DNA of 31,630 bases from Alphaproteobacteria bacterium (GCA_006226225.1 SBHI01000061.1:1-31630); one strand, 5' to 3'; shown: positions 1 through 7,834, counted from the stretch's first letter. Notes: generated from the letters alone by a model not told the origin. A program made the numbers and translations.

Positions 1-1013
1 GCGCTCATTTGCAGATTGATTGCGCGGCGCTCACCAGGATCATTGGTCGAAAAGACGGCGCGACTGGCATGACCGGAGACATGAACTGTGCGTCCCGCTG
101 CCGCACGGGCAAACTCGCGGATCAAACGGCGGTCATTCTCATCAATGCGGGAAGAGCCATAATTGAAATACAGCGCATTATCCACGCTGGTCGCCATCAG
201 CTTCGGCCGATCATAAGGCGTTGTTCCCGCCGTACCGTAAGCCGCAACAGGTGCAAATGCATCATCATCCCCGAAAATATCGGGATAGCGATTCACCGTT
301 ACCGAGGAACCGTCATATTGCGCCATCTCGTAGCCGCCGCCGACATGATAGCTTCCGCTGCGCGTGTCATTCACAGGACGCATACCGCCAGAGGCTGGCA
401 TGTCATCCAGCGAAAAGACCGTCACACTGCCGCCGCTGTAAGTTTCCGCTCCACCATCGCCATATTGTTCCGGCGGACGCTGGCGCACCGGCACCAACGG
501 CGGATAATAATCAGGTTCGGGCTGACGTTGCGCCTCACTCATGATCAGTGACGGACGCGGCGCACGCTGCGGCTCCTGCCACGGATTTAAACCCGGTGCA
601 GGTTCAAGCACCACGGTCTGTACGGGTTGTGGCGCAGGTGCCGTTTCACGGACAGGCGGACGGGCAGGCATTGCCATGACGGTTTCCGGCTCCGGCGACA
701 TCCCCTCCACGGGCGGTTCGCCCCATAAATCCTGATATTCGGCCTCGTCCGGCGCAGGTGCGGCCGCCATTGGCGGCGGCATACCGGAGCTCATTCCCGT
801 ACCGGGCAATGCCTGCAATCCGGGATCCGGCTGTTGCGGTGCGGGCGGAGGCTTCAATACAAAAGCTTCGCGCGTCGCGACTTCATAGCCGCCGTCATTC
901 GTGACTTTTTCGCCGAACCATTTACCAAAATTCTGCACTTCATAAACCGGATGTCCGCAACCCGCCGTCAATATGGTTGCCCCAAGGCTGAGAACCAGCG
1001 CTATTTTCTTCAT
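1..1013 (-). CDS. OmpA-family outer-membrane lipoprotein, 3' end cut by window edge
   Basis: Read from the minus strand, an open frame starts with ATG at 1013 and runs off the left edge (337 codons visible, no stop). A GGAG-type ribosome binding site lies about 9 nt upstream. The N-terminus is a lipoprotein signal: two lysines, a hydrophobic stretch and the lipobox LTAGC with the acylated cysteine at residue 19. Residues about 45-270 are proline/alanine/glutamate-rich and look like an extended linker. The last visible 70 residues resemble the start of an OmpA-like peptidoglycan-binding domain (a YFNYGSSRID segment, then VSGHAS, then an ERRAINLQ helix). The family tethers the outer membrane to the cell wall. 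The OmpA assignment is from motif recall on an incomplete domain. The linker carries the words GMSPEP, also present in the lipoprotein at 26015-27361. Confidence 0.8.
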   Translation of the reverse strand, partial: MKKIALVLSLGATILTAGCGHPVYEVQNFGKWFGEKVTNDGGYEVATREAFVLKPPPAPQQPDPGLQALPGTGMSSGMPPPMAAAPAPDEAEYQDLWGEPPVEGMSPEPETVMAMPARPPVRETAPAPQPVQTVVLEPAPGLNPWQEPQRAPRPSLIMSEAQRQPEPDYYPPLVPVRQRPPEQYGDGGAETYSGGSVTVFSLDDMPASGGMRPVNDTRSGSYHVGGGYEMAQYDGSSVTVNRYPDIFGDDDAFAPVAAYGTAGTTPYDRPKLMATSVDNALYFNYGSSRIDENDRRLIREFARAAAGRTVHVSGHASRAVFSTNDPGERRAINLQMS

Positions 1014-1091
1014 TTTTTTCTCCAAGGGTGAATCGCCCGTGTGACCTATGCGGCGAATCTTAGCATGTTCTTTTTATTAACAAAACAGTAA

Positions 1092-1646
1092 CTATTTGCT
1101 GTAGGTATTTTTCTCGCGGTAAAGACGCGCGATACGAACATAATGGGCTGCGGAATCCGTTAGCCCTCGCTTCTCTTCTTCCGTCAAGTCACGCATATAC
1201 CGTGCAGGACTGCCGCCCCATAATGTGCCGGACGGCACGATTTTTCCCGGCGTCACCAATGCGCCCGCCGCAACCATTGCCCCTTTTTCCACCTTTGCAC
1301 CATCCATGATACAAGCTTGCATGCCGATGAAAGCACCATCCTCAATCGTACAGGCATGGATCAACGCCATATGACCGATGGTCACATCATCGCCGATATA
1401 AGTGCCCTGCAAAGTCGATGACACATGCACAACCGTACCGTCCTGAATATTCGTCCGCTTTCCCACCGTGATATTATTGACATCCCCGCGCAGCACGCAG
1501 CCATACCAGATACTGCTTTCGCTGCCGATCTCCACCTCGCCCGTCACGACAGCGGTTTCAGCGACAAACACATCCGTCGCGATCTGCGGCTGCATCTTCT
1601 GCACCCTTTGCCGTACCGTTTCGTAAAACTCTTCCCGTGTATCCAT
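1092..1646 (-). CDS. Gamma-carbonic anhydrase family protein (left-handed beta-helix)
   Basis: A 184-aa protein built of hexapeptide repeats (I-G-x-x-x-x type) from about residue 30 to 150, the left-handed beta-helix of the YrdA/PaaY/gamma-carbonic anhydrase family. The three zinc-ligand histidines expected for the family are present: H74 in VVHV, and H92 and H97 in GHMALIHAC. The helix is followed by the usual C-terminal alpha-helix. Proteins of this group bind Zn or Fe; many have weak or no proven carbonic anhydrase activity, so the reaction is uncertain. I chose the ATG at 1646 over a longer frame opening at 1682, because AAGGAG sits 7 nt before it and the family starts near there. It stands alone, downstream of the rpsI terminator. 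Confidence 0.88.
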   Translation of the reverse strand: MDTREEFYETVRQRVQKMQPQIATDVFVAETAVVTGEVEIGSESSIWYGCVLRGDVNNITVGKRTNIQDGTVVHVSSTLQGTYIGDDVTIGHMALIHACTIEDGAFIGMQACIMDGAKVEKGAMVAAGALVTPGKIVPSGTLWGGSPARYMRDLTEEEKRGLTDSAAHYVRIARLYREKNTYSK

Positions 1647-1690
1647 GCTTATGCTCCTTCTTGCGGGCACAGAATAACACAAGGATACAC

Positions 1691-1726
1691 AAAGAAAAAA
1701 GGCACTGTGTTGCCACAGCGCCTTTT
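1691..1726 (-). terminator. Rho-independent terminator of rplM-rpsI
   Basis: Stem 1697-1709 / 1714-1726 with a single A-C mismatch and a 4-nt loop. Read on the minus strand it is followed by six T, then CTTT. It lies 40 nt past the rpsI stop, so it most likely ends that operon before the carbonic-anhydrase-like gene. Confidence 0.85.
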
Positions 1727-1766
1727 CCTGTATTCGTATGCGATAGATGCAATTAGCGTTTTGCGC

Positions 1767-2297
1767 TTAACGTTTCGCCCATTGCATACCGCGGCGTGCC
1801 TTGCGGCGGCCGTATTTCTTACGCTCTACAACGCGGCTGTCGCGTGTCAGCATGCCAGCGCGTTTCAGCGGTGAACGGAATTCCGGGTCAAAATTGACCA
1901 GCGCACGGGAAATACCGTGACGTACCGCACCGGCCTGACCGGACAATCCGCCGCCTTTGACCGTGCAAACAACGTCAAATTTACCGTCGGCACTGATAAT
2001 GCCGAAAGGCTGGTTCAAAATCAGGCGCTGCGTCGCACGTGCGAAGTAGATATCCTGATCACGGCCATTGACCGTTACTTTACCCGTACCGGGTTTTACC
2101 CATACGCGGGCAACAGCGTCTTTACGACGGCCTGTGCCATAAGCGCGGCCTTGCGCATCCAGAACCGGCTCCGCTTTCACGACTTCGGTCTTGCTCTCGG
2201 CATCTTTTTTCTCGGCTTTTTCTTCTTTTGCGACAGCTGCGTCCTTTTCAGTCATAGCGTCTTTCAGATCAGCCAGTGTTTTTTTATCTTCTGTCAT
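1767..2297 (-). CDS. rpsI: 30S ribosomal protein S9
   Basis: A 176-aa S9. The conserved domain begins near residue 50 with the GTGRRKDAVARVW motif and ends with the basic tail KYGRRKARRGMQWAKR, the part of S9 that reaches toward the P-site tRNA. The first ~48 residues are a lysine/glutamate-rich, alanine-rich extension absent from E. coli S9 (130 aa); alphaproteobacterial S9 proteins often carry such an extension, though shorter as I recall. Gene order rplM then rpsI on the minus strand, with a 26-nt gap, is the usual two-gene operon. A GAGG sequence lies upstream of the chosen ATG; an internal ATG at residue 15 is possible but has no better signal. Confidence 0.97.
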   Translation of the reverse strand: MTEDKKTLADLKDAMTEKDAAVAKEEKAEKKDAESKTEVVKAEPVLDAQGRAYGTGRRKDAVARVWVKPGTGKVTVNGRDQDIYFARATQRLILNQPFGIISADGKFDVVCTVKGGGLSGQAGAVRHGISRALVNFDPEFRSPLKRAGMLTRDSRVVERKKYGRRKARRGMQWAKR

Positions 2298-2323
2298 CTT
2301 TCAAATCCTCTCTTTCAATACCC

Positions 2324-2782
2324 TTAGCGTTTGTTTTTCGGGTTCAGAGACGCGATGTCCCACAGTTCCGGCTTTTGCGCTTCATGATCATGCGTCGGGC
2401 CTGCGAAAACGCGCAGATTTGTCATCTGCGTGCGTCCCAGAGAACCGCGCGGCATCATGCGGCGAACAGCCTCGAAAATGACGCGATCGGGATGATCGCC
2501 GTCAAGGATTTGGCCTTTGGTACGGCTTTTGATACCGCCCGGATAGCCCGTATGCCAATATTCGGTATCGAACTGGCGTTTACGGCCCGTCAGGCGGACT
2601 TTATCGGCATTGATAACAATGACGTTATCGCCGCAATCAATATGGGGGGTAAAGCCGGGCTTGTCTTTGCCACGCAGACGCAGGGCAATCAGGCTCGCCA
2701 GACGACCGAGAACAACGCCCTCAGCATCTACAACCCACCACTTCTTTTCAACCTCGGAAGGCTTCATCGAATAGGTTTTCAT
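2324..2782 (-). CDS. rplM: 50S ribosomal protein L13
   Basis: A 152-aa L13, typical length. It starts MKTYSMKPSEVEKKWWVVDA and contains the family motifs LGRLAS, GDNVIVINA and MMPRGSLGR. L13 is an early-assembling large-subunit protein, and in many bacteria the first gene of the rplM-rpsI operon. GGAG lies 8 nt before the ATG. A likely sigma-70 promoter is in the 164-nt upstream spacer (see 2839-2867). Confidence 0.98.
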   Translation of the reverse strand: MKTYSMKPSEVEKKWWVVDAEGVVLGRLASLIALRLRGKDKPGFTPHIDCGDNVIVINADKVRLTGRKRQFDTEYWHTGYPGGIKSRTKGQILDGDHPDRVIFEAVRRMMPRGSLGRTQMTNLRVFAGPTHDHEAQKPELWDIASLNPKNKR

Positions 2783-2838
2783 TATTATGACTCCGTTTAA
2801 AGTTTGGTCAAATTGTCAAATTCATAGCTTCGCGGGTG

Positions 2839-2867
2839 TTTATGCCCGTTTTTATGAAAGCTGTCAA
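2839..2867 (-). promoter_or_regulatory. Candidate sigma-70 promoter of rplM-rpsI
   Basis: On the minus strand, a perfect -35 TTGACA (2862-2867), a 17-nt spacer and the -10-like CATAAA (2839-2844). The predicted start is near 2832, leaving a leader of about 50 nt before rplM. The -10 matches only 4 of 6 positions. A second TTGACA lies closer to the gene but has no fitting -10. Confidence 0.5.
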
Positions 2868-2904
2868 GCATAAAAATCGTGTAAAAAGAGAAAGTTAAAA
2901 ATAC

Positions 2905-2918
2905 GGTATTATAATACC
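2905..2918. repeat. Perfect 14-bp palindrome between cutA and the rplM promoter
   Basis: GGTATTATAATACC reads the same on both strands. It lies 28 nt past the cutA stop, and on the minus strand a TATTTTT run follows, so it may be a weak AT-rich terminator for cutA. Equally it could be an operator, or the central TATAAT could be a -10 element; I found no convincing -35 for the last. Confidence 0.45.
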
Positions 2919-2946
2919 TGCTTTCTAACCTGCCGTTATCAAAGGC

Positions 2947-3276
2947 TTATTTTACACCATGTGTTTCTACAGAAATCCAGTCCAGATAAGGCTGATGTCC
3001 GGCCGCAATATCCCATGCGGTAATGCAGGGGCAATCATAACTGTGCAGCTCTACCGCGCGTTTTTTCAGTTTTTCAAACAAGGTTTTGCGTGTTTTCAGC
3101 ATCAGCGCGACTTCCGCACCGTTTTGCACACCGCCATCCCACCAGTAAATAGAATTGATCGGCCCCAGAATGTTGGCACAAGCCGCCAAACGCTCCTGTA
3201 CAAGAGTTTCGGCAAGTTTTCGCGCCTCACCTTCATCCGCCGCCGTGATATAGACCGTCACGCATTCCGCAGTCAT
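2947..3276 (-). CDS. cutA: CutA1 divalent-cation tolerance protein
   Basis: A 109-aa protein of usual CutA1 length. Family hallmarks are visible: VYITAADEGEARKLAETLV at the N-terminus, RLAACANI, the SIYWWDGGVQ strand and the LHSYDCPCI segment that lines the trimer interface. CutA1 forms a very stable trimer of ferredoxin-like folds and binds metals; it was linked to copper tolerance in E. coli but its biochemical role is unsettled. Its ATG overlaps the stop of the upstream SAM-adenosyltransferase-like gene by 4 nt (ATGA), so the two are translationally coupled. Confidence 0.95.
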   Translation of the reverse strand: MTAECVTVYITAADEGEARKLAETLVQERLAACANILGPINSIYWWDGGVQNGAEVALMLKTRKTLFEKLKKRAVELHSYDCPCITAWDIAAGHQPYLDWISVETHGVK

Positions 3277-4439
3277 GCCGCGTTGCGCCCTTTATCCTGC
3301 TGCTGCAAATAGCTGGCAAGCGACCCGTCATCTAGCCGTTTTTTCAGCGGGCGGTTGTCAAAGCCGTCCTTAATCAGACCGTAATGCGCGAACATTTCCA
3401 GCAAGCGCGCCTCGGACATCATATACAGATTATAAAGGTCATGCGCACCGATATATTGCAGGCCGGAATCGCGCAGCATTTGCTGCGCCCGCGTCAGATC
3501 ATCCTTGGAGACTGCAAAAAGCTGTACGCCCGGCTGTGCATCGCGCAGAATCTGCGCCGCACTGCTACCGCGCAGGAAAATTTCGGTAAAGCGGATATCC
3601 TGCCCTTTGTCATCCGTCCAACCCGATGAACCGCGCGTCAAAGCAAGAATCCCTTCGCCCTGACTGAAACCTGCAGAACCGATCACGGCATTGGCAACAC
3701 TGTCACCGACCCCGATGACCATATTTGTGCCGACCTCATGGAAAGACAACAGCGTTTCATGCACAAGATTCAGTTTGATATTGCCAAAATTATCGATATA
3801 CCAGACAGTCCCTTTCGGCAGCCCCGTGACAGCATCCGTGTCAACAGCTTTGCCCAGCAGATCAAAGCCATCCAGCAGCGATGCCGCCTCACCTTTTTCT
3901 ACAATTTTGGCAACCTCCTCCGCACCGGTTTCCGCAACGCGGTCACGCAAGAAAGCCGCCAAATGTGCGGCCGCGGCCGGGAAATAATCGCGGGAGCGGA
4001 ACTGCGACCCCTCATCCGGAATCTTGCTTTCAAAAAAGCGGATATAACCGCTTTGAATCATATCAGCAAACGGCGCCAAGGCGTAGCCGGATGCCACGGT
4101 CAGAACCGCAACGCCATTGGGCAGCATACCGATCCAGACACCCTCCCCTTTGCTGCGCGCGCTGATAATATTTTTACGCGGTGCGCAATTGGTCAGAAAA
4201 ACATGACCGACGCCCATTTGCGAATTCAGCGCAAGCTGCGCGGTTTTAAAGCCTGCGACAATTGTGTTCATTCCCGGAATGGCACCGACATCGATGGAAA
4301 AACAGTCCAGTTTCTCCAGTGCGCAAGCAGTGATCAGCGCCTGCCGCACTTCATCGCTGGCCAGATCATCACGCGGATAATCGGTCAGAACGGTAATAAC
4401 AGGTTTAAGATTGTCGTCTTGAAAAAGAGGCAAAGTCAT
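3273..4439 (-). CDS. Divergent SAM hydroxide adenosyltransferase / SAM hydrolase-like protein (DUF62 fold)
   Basis: A 388-aa protein. Three landmarks match the SAM hydroxide adenosyltransferase family: VITVLTDYPRDD near residue 14-25 (family: LLTDFG-D), FRSRDYFPAAAAHL at 147-160 (family: H-GRD-FAPAAA) and YIDNFGNIKLN at 214-224, the C-terminal SAM-site strand. The family converts SAM and water/hydroxide to adenosine and methionine. The usual VDPGVG motif is missing: the region around residues 80-90 reads LTNCAPRKN. The protein is also about 100 residues longer, with an extra C-terminal helical domain (about 295-388). Activity is therefore inferred only at fold level. The start is ATG with AGGG upstream. 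It lies 30 nt after tRNA-Pro and overlaps cutA. Confidence 0.68.
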   Translation of the reverse strand: MTLPLFQDDNLKPVITVLTDYPRDDLASDEVRQALITACALEKLDCFSIDVGAIPGMNTIVAGFKTAQLALNSQMGVGHVFLTNCAPRKNIISARSKGEGVWIGMLPNGVAVLTVASGYALAPFADMIQSGYIRFFESKIPDEGSQFRSRDYFPAAAAHLAAFLRDRVAETGAEEVAKIVEKGEAASLLDGFDLLGKAVDTDAVTGLPKGTVWYIDNFGNIKLNLVHETLLSFHEVGTNMVIGVGDSVANAVIGSAGFSQGEGILALTRGSSGWTDDKGQDIRFTEIFLRGSSAAQILRDAQPGVQLFAVSKDDLTRAQQMLRDSGLQYIGAHDLYNLYMMSEARLLEMFAHYGLIKDGFDNRPLKKRLDDGSLASYLQQQDKGRNAA

Positions 4440-4469
4440 GGATACACACCCTTAGATCATGCGGAAAAA

Positions 4470-4546
4470 TGGTCGGACCGGCGGGACTTGAACCCGCGAC
4501 CTTTCGCCCCCCAGACGAACGCGCTACCAGACTGCGCTACGGTCCG
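4470..4546 (-). tRNA. tRNA-Pro (anticodon GGG)
   Basis: A 77-nt cloverleaf including an encoded CCA end. The acceptor stem is 7 perfect pairs (CGGACCG with CGGUCCG), the D-stem is GCGC/GCGC, the T-arm is GCGGG-TTCAAGT-CCCGC, and the anticodon loop CUGGGGG gives GGG at 34-36. Five T follow the CCA on the minus strand. The position after a MerR-type gene and ihfA is, as I recall, common in alphaproteobacteria. Confidence 0.97.
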
Positions 4547-4594
4547 CTAAATTTACCGTCACTTGTACAGGATGAATGAATGAAAATCAAACGA

Positions 4595-4619
4595 TTATTG
4601 CCGCATCGTGCCGCAATAA
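4595..4619. repeat. Inverted repeat between merR-type gene and tRNA-Pro
   Basis: Arms of 7 bp (TTATTGC / GCAATAA) with partly paired inner bases. It lies 16 nt past the MerR-type stop and is not followed by a T-run on either strand, so it looks like an mRNA end-processing or stabilising hairpin rather than an intrinsic terminator. Confidence 0.35.
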
Positions 4620-4635
4620 CTGCCTATTCCGGCTT

Positions 4636-5193
4636 TTATGCTTCAATCAGCTGGCGCATGGCTTTCAGATCGTCCAGCATCGCGCGCAGAATCTCGCGAC
4701 GTTCGCCTTTGATCTTCGCTGTAGGAGCAGCCGTCTGCGTTTCCAAAGCTGCGGGCGCATCATCGGCCTCTGCAACAGCGGCAACCGTTTCTTTCAGTTC
4801 TTCCACTTCGCTGGTCAGCACTTCCTCAACTTTTTTGTCAAGAACGGCAACACTGCCGCGCGTGGATTTCAGAAGCTTCTGAACACCGCGAATGGTATAA
4901 CCTTTTTCGTAAAGAAGATGATGGATGCGCTGCAACAGCTCCACATCCTCGGGGCGGTAGTAACGGCGCCCGCCGCCGCGTTTCAGCGGCTTGACCTGTG
5001 TGAATTTGCTTTCCCAGAAGCGCAAAACATGCTGCTGAACACCCAGCATGGAAGCGACTTCGCTGATGGTGCGGAAAGCACCGGAAGCTTTTTTACCGCG
5101 GCGCGATTTCCGTGAAACCTGCGCTTCACCCGAATCTTCCTGCTGCGTTTTTTGCTGTTTATCCCATTCGTTCTGCCGTGTATTGCCTTGCAT
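4636..5193 (-). CDS. MerR-family transcriptional regulator
   Basis: A 185-aa regulator. Residues about 40-110 form a MerR winged-helix DNA-binding domain: TISEVASMLGVQQHVLRFWE (helix-turn-helix), the KRGGGRRYYRPEDVELL wing, then LLYEKGYTIRGVQKLL. The rest (about 111-185) is a charged coiled coil with a low-complexity alanine/threonine stretch, and has no cysteine cluster for metal sensing. The first 35 residues are polar and poorly ordered. This MerR type follows ihfA in many alphaproteobacteria, where its targets are largely unknown. GAGGA precedes the ATG by about 6 nt. Confidence 0.93.
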   Translation of the reverse strand: MQGNTRQNEWDKQQKTQQEDSGEAQVSRKSRRGKKASGAFRTISEVASMLGVQQHVLRFWESKFTQVKPLKRGGGRRYYRPEDVELLQRIHHLLYEKGYTIRGVQKLLKSTRGSVAVLDKKVEEVLTSEVEELKETVAAVAEADDAPAALETQTAAPTAKIKGERREILRAMLDDLKAMRQLIEA

Positions 5194-5253
5194 TCAATTC
5201 CTCATCTGTCTTCTAAATAAAATATCCCAAATACCTGTAAACTATTATACACC

Positions 5254-5559
5254 TTAGGCGTCTTGATTATCAACACGCTCTTTCAATGTATTGCTGGCAC
5301 GGAAGCTGAGAACACGCCGCGGCAAAATCGGCACTTCCTCGCCTGTCTTGGGATTACGGCCAATCCGTTGGCCTTTTTGACGGACGGTAAATGTTCCAAA
5401 GGAGGAGATTTTGACAACCTCTCCACGCTCAAGAGCCGTGCAGATTTCCTCCAGAACCATCTCGACCAGATCAGCCGATTCGTTACGGGAAAGGCCGACC
5501 TCTTCATAAACGGCCTGGCTTAAGTCTGCGCGTGTGATTGTGTTGCCTGTGGTATTCAT
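5254..5559 (-). CDS. ihfA: Integration host factor alpha subunit
   Basis: A 101-aa HU/IHF-family protein. It has the dimerisation helices (ITRADLSQAVYEEVGLS, VEMVLEEICTALERGE), the VKISSFGTFTVR strand and the DNA-inserting beta-arm with its GRNPKTGEE/VPI tip, which contains the intercalating proline. IHF bends DNA by about 160 degrees as an alpha-beta heterodimer. I start it at ATG 5559 rather than the frame opening at 5607: residues before it do not fit the family, and GGGGAG lies about 11 nt upstream. It sits between fabH and merR in the classic order. Confidence 0.94.
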   Translation of the reverse strand: MNTTGNTITRADLSQAVYEEVGLSRNESADLVEMVLEEICTALERGEVVKISSFGTFTVRQKGQRIGRNPKTGEEVPILPRRVLSFRASNTLKERVDNQDA

Positions 5560-5710
5560 GTGCTGTGACACTCCCCTATTTTTAAATGATTCATCTTTCA
5601 AAACCAAAGCTTTGACAGGCTAGCGGAAGCAGTAAAAACAGTCAATAACAAAGCATTAAAAAATAACCGCTTAAACGGGCAATCCTCGCATAAAAAAAGA
5701 ACAAGGATTC

Positions 5711-6679
5711 TTACCAGCGCACCAGTGCGGAGCCCCATGTAAGGCCGCCCCCCATTGCCTCAAGCAACAGTAGATCATTTTCACGGATGCGTCCATCCTG
5801 AACCGCCTCATGCAGCGCCAAAGGAATCGACGCCGCCGAAGTATTGCCATGTTTTCCAACGGTTAACACGACTTTCTCAAGCGGCATTTTGAGTTTTTTG
5901 GCAGTGCTTTCGATGATGCGGCGGTTTGCCTGATGCGGCACCAGCCAATCAACATCCGCCGCCGTCAATCCGTTTGCATCCAGTGCTTCTTTTACTGCTT
6001 CACTCATCCGTGTGACGGCATGGCGAAACACCTCCTGTCCGTTCATACGAACATGCCCCGTTGTGCCTGTTGTCGACGGGCCGCCGTCAACATAAAGCAA
6101 ATCACGGTGGCGACCTTCCGAATGCAGATGCGTTGATACAATCCCCCGCTCACTTCCCGCGTGGCCTTCCAGCACAACAGCTGCCGCGCCGTCACCGAAC
6201 AACACACAGGTAGTGCGATCTTCCCAGTCCAGAATCGAGGTGAAATGATCCGCGCCGATAACAAGCGCGCGTTTGACTTGCCCCGTGGTCACAAAATTAT
6301 TGGCAACCGACAGCGCGTAAACAAAGCCCGAACAAACAGCCTGCACATCAAAGGCAAAGCCGTGATCTCCCATACCGATATTGTCCTGTACCGTGACAGC
6401 TGTTGCGGGGAATGTCTGATCCGGCGTCGTGGTGGCCAGCACAATGACATCAATATCACTGCCGTCAATACCGGCATTTTTCAATGCCTGACGTGCTGCT
6501 TCCGTCGCCATAAAAGACGTTGTTTCGCCTTCGCCCGCGATATGACGGGATTCGATACCTGTGCGCTGACGCACCCATTCATCGGAGGTATCAACTGTTT
6601 TCGCAAGCTCGTCATTGCTGACACTTTTTTTCGGCAAATAAGCACCCGTGCCGATAATGCGTGCGCGAATTCCGGTCAT
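5711..6679 (-). CDS. fabH: Beta-ketoacyl-ACP synthase III
   Basis: A 322-aa FabH, standard length. The catalytic triad is intact: C116 in AVCSGF, H249 in VPHQANRRI and N279 in HGNTSAAS. It catalyses the first condensation of fatty acid synthesis, acetyl-CoA (or another acyl-CoA) with malonyl-ACP, in the cytoplasm. The thiolase-fold glycine-rich signature EAMGGGLTWGSALVRW is at the C-terminus. The start codon overlaps the plsX stop (ATGA, 4 nt), indicating translational coupling of phospholipid and fatty acid initiation. Confidence 0.98.
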   Translation of the reverse strand: MTGIRARIIGTGAYLPKKSVSNDELAKTVDTSDEWVRQRTGIESRHIAGEGETTSFMATEAARQALKNAGIDGSDIDVIVLATTTPDQTFPATAVTVQDNIGMGDHGFAFDVQAVCSGFVYALSVANNFVTTGQVKRALVIGADHFTSILDWEDRTTCVLFGDGAAAVVLEGHAGSERGIVSTHLHSEGRHRDLLYVDGGPSTTGTTGHVRMNGQEVFRHAVTRMSEAVKEALDANGLTAADVDWLVPHQANRRIIESTAKKLKMPLEKVVLTVGKHGNTSAASIPLALHEAVQDGRIRENDLLLLEAMGGGLTWGSALVRW

Positions 6680-7740
6680 GATGCTTTCTCCACCCCGTTT
6701 TCCGCTGCGGGCATATCCGCATCACCGGTTTTTTCAAGCGCTGCGGCCAAATGCTTATTCATATCGCCTGCAATCATCTTTGCGCCAACGCCAACGGCAT
6801 TGGCAAAACCCAGCGCATCCATGCCGCCGTGGCTTTTTACGCACAGACCGCGCAGCCCCATGAAAACGCCGCCGTTATAACGCCGCGGATCCATACTGTG
6901 TTTCAATTTACGCAAAGCCGGCAGCATAAAGGGATATCCCAGCCAACCGATCGGCGAATGTTTAAAGGCCTGTTTCATCATATGCGCCACCAGACGCGCC
7001 GTGCCTTCCGAGGCTTTCAACGTCACATTTCCGGTAAAACCGTCTGTGACGACAACATCGACGACACCTTTCATAATGTCATCACCTTCGGCATAGCCGA
7101 CAAACTCTCCCGGCAGCGGCATTTCCGCCAGCATATGCGCTGCTTCCTTAACCTCTTCACTGCCTTTCATTTCTTCCGATCCCACATTCAAAAGTGCGAT
7201 CTGCGGCCTCTCAACCTTCAAAACCACCTGCGCAAAAATCGCGCCCAATACGGCGAATTCCGTCAGGTTCTTGGCCGTGCATTGAATATTCGCGCCCAGA
7301 TCCAACAGAACGGTTTTTCGGCCTTTTTTCATGGTCGGATAAAAAGAGGCAATCGCCGGGCGGGAAACATTGGGCAGCGGCTTCAAGCCAAATAGCGCCA
7401 TCGCCATCAGCGCACCGGTATTGCCTGCTGAAACGACACAGGCCGCATCACCATCCGCAACAGCCTGCACCGCCAGACTCATGCTAGAGTTTTTACGGTG
7501 ACGCAGCGCAGCTGACGGCTTGTCATCCGGCAGTACCATTTCTTCCGTATGGCGAATCTCTGATTTTTTACGCAAGGACGGGCGGGCATCAATCAGTGGT
7601 TTGATTCTCGCCTCATCGCCTGTAAAAATGTAAGACAGTTCGGGGTGATTGCGCAGAGCCAGAACGGCGCCGTCAATGACATGATCAGGCGCCTCGTCGC
7701 CGCCCATTGCATCCAGTGCCATTGTAAATTTTTGCCGCAA
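6676..7740 (-). CDS. plsX: Phosphate acyltransferase PlsX
   Basis: A 354-aa protein with the PlsX signatures ALDAMGGDEAP at the start, SAGNTGALMA and LDLGANI. It makes acyl-phosphate from acyl-ACP for the PlsY route of phosphatidic acid synthesis. The start is decided by the ribosome site: a TTG at 7740 has GGGAG about 9 nt upstream and gives the expected 6-7 residues before ALDAMGGD, while the ATG at 7722 has no Shine-Dalgarno. It sits between rpmF and fabH, the widespread gene order. Confidence 0.97.
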   Translation of the reverse strand: MRQKFTMALDAMGGDEAPDHVIDGAVLALRNHPELSYIFTGDEARIKPLIDARPSLRKKSEIRHTEEMVLPDDKPSAALRHRKNSSMSLAVQAVADGDAACVVSAGNTGALMAMALFGLKPLPNVSRPAIASFYPTMKKGRKTVLLDLGANIQCTAKNLTEFAVLGAIFAQVVLKVERPQIALLNVGSEEMKGSEEVKEAAHMLAEMPLPGEFVGYAEGDDIMKGVVDVVVTDGFTGNVTLKASEGTARLVAHMMKQAFKHSPIGWLGYPFMLPALRKLKHSMDPRRYNGGVFMGLRGLCVKSHGGMDALGFANAVGVGAKMIAGDMNKHLAAALEKTGDADMPAAENGVEKAS

Positions 7741-7769
7741 AACCGCTGTCTCCCGTTGTCATGCGAAAC

Positions 7770-7798
7770 CAGCACAGAGCCTAGGCGTTTCTGTGCTG
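7770..7798. repeat. Stem-loop in the rpmF-plsX intercistronic spacer
   Basis: Perfect 9-bp arms (CAGCACAGA / TCTGTGCTG) around an 11-nt loop that contains the self-complementary GCCTAGGC. There is no T-run on either strand. It lies 36 nt past the rpmF stop and 29 nt before the plsX TTG, so it probably acts in mRNA processing or in setting different yields of L32 and PlsX. Confidence 0.55.
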
Positions 7799-7834
7799 TT
7801 CCTGTTTGCGCATTACCTGTTATTTAGTCTTTAA

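Noticed and set aside
9..551. 180-aa plus-strand open frame at the left edge
   Set aside because: Antisense of the lipoprotein frame that has a lipobox, ribosome site and OmpA-like end.
4465..4546. tRNA-Pro as a possible integration site for a genomic island
   Set aside because: No integrase or direct repeat of the tRNA 3' end is seen in the window, and flanking genes keep conserved order.
3738..4550. 270-aa plus-strand open frame ending in the tRNA
   Set aside because: Antisense to the SAM-adenosyltransferase-like gene and runs through tRNA-Pro.
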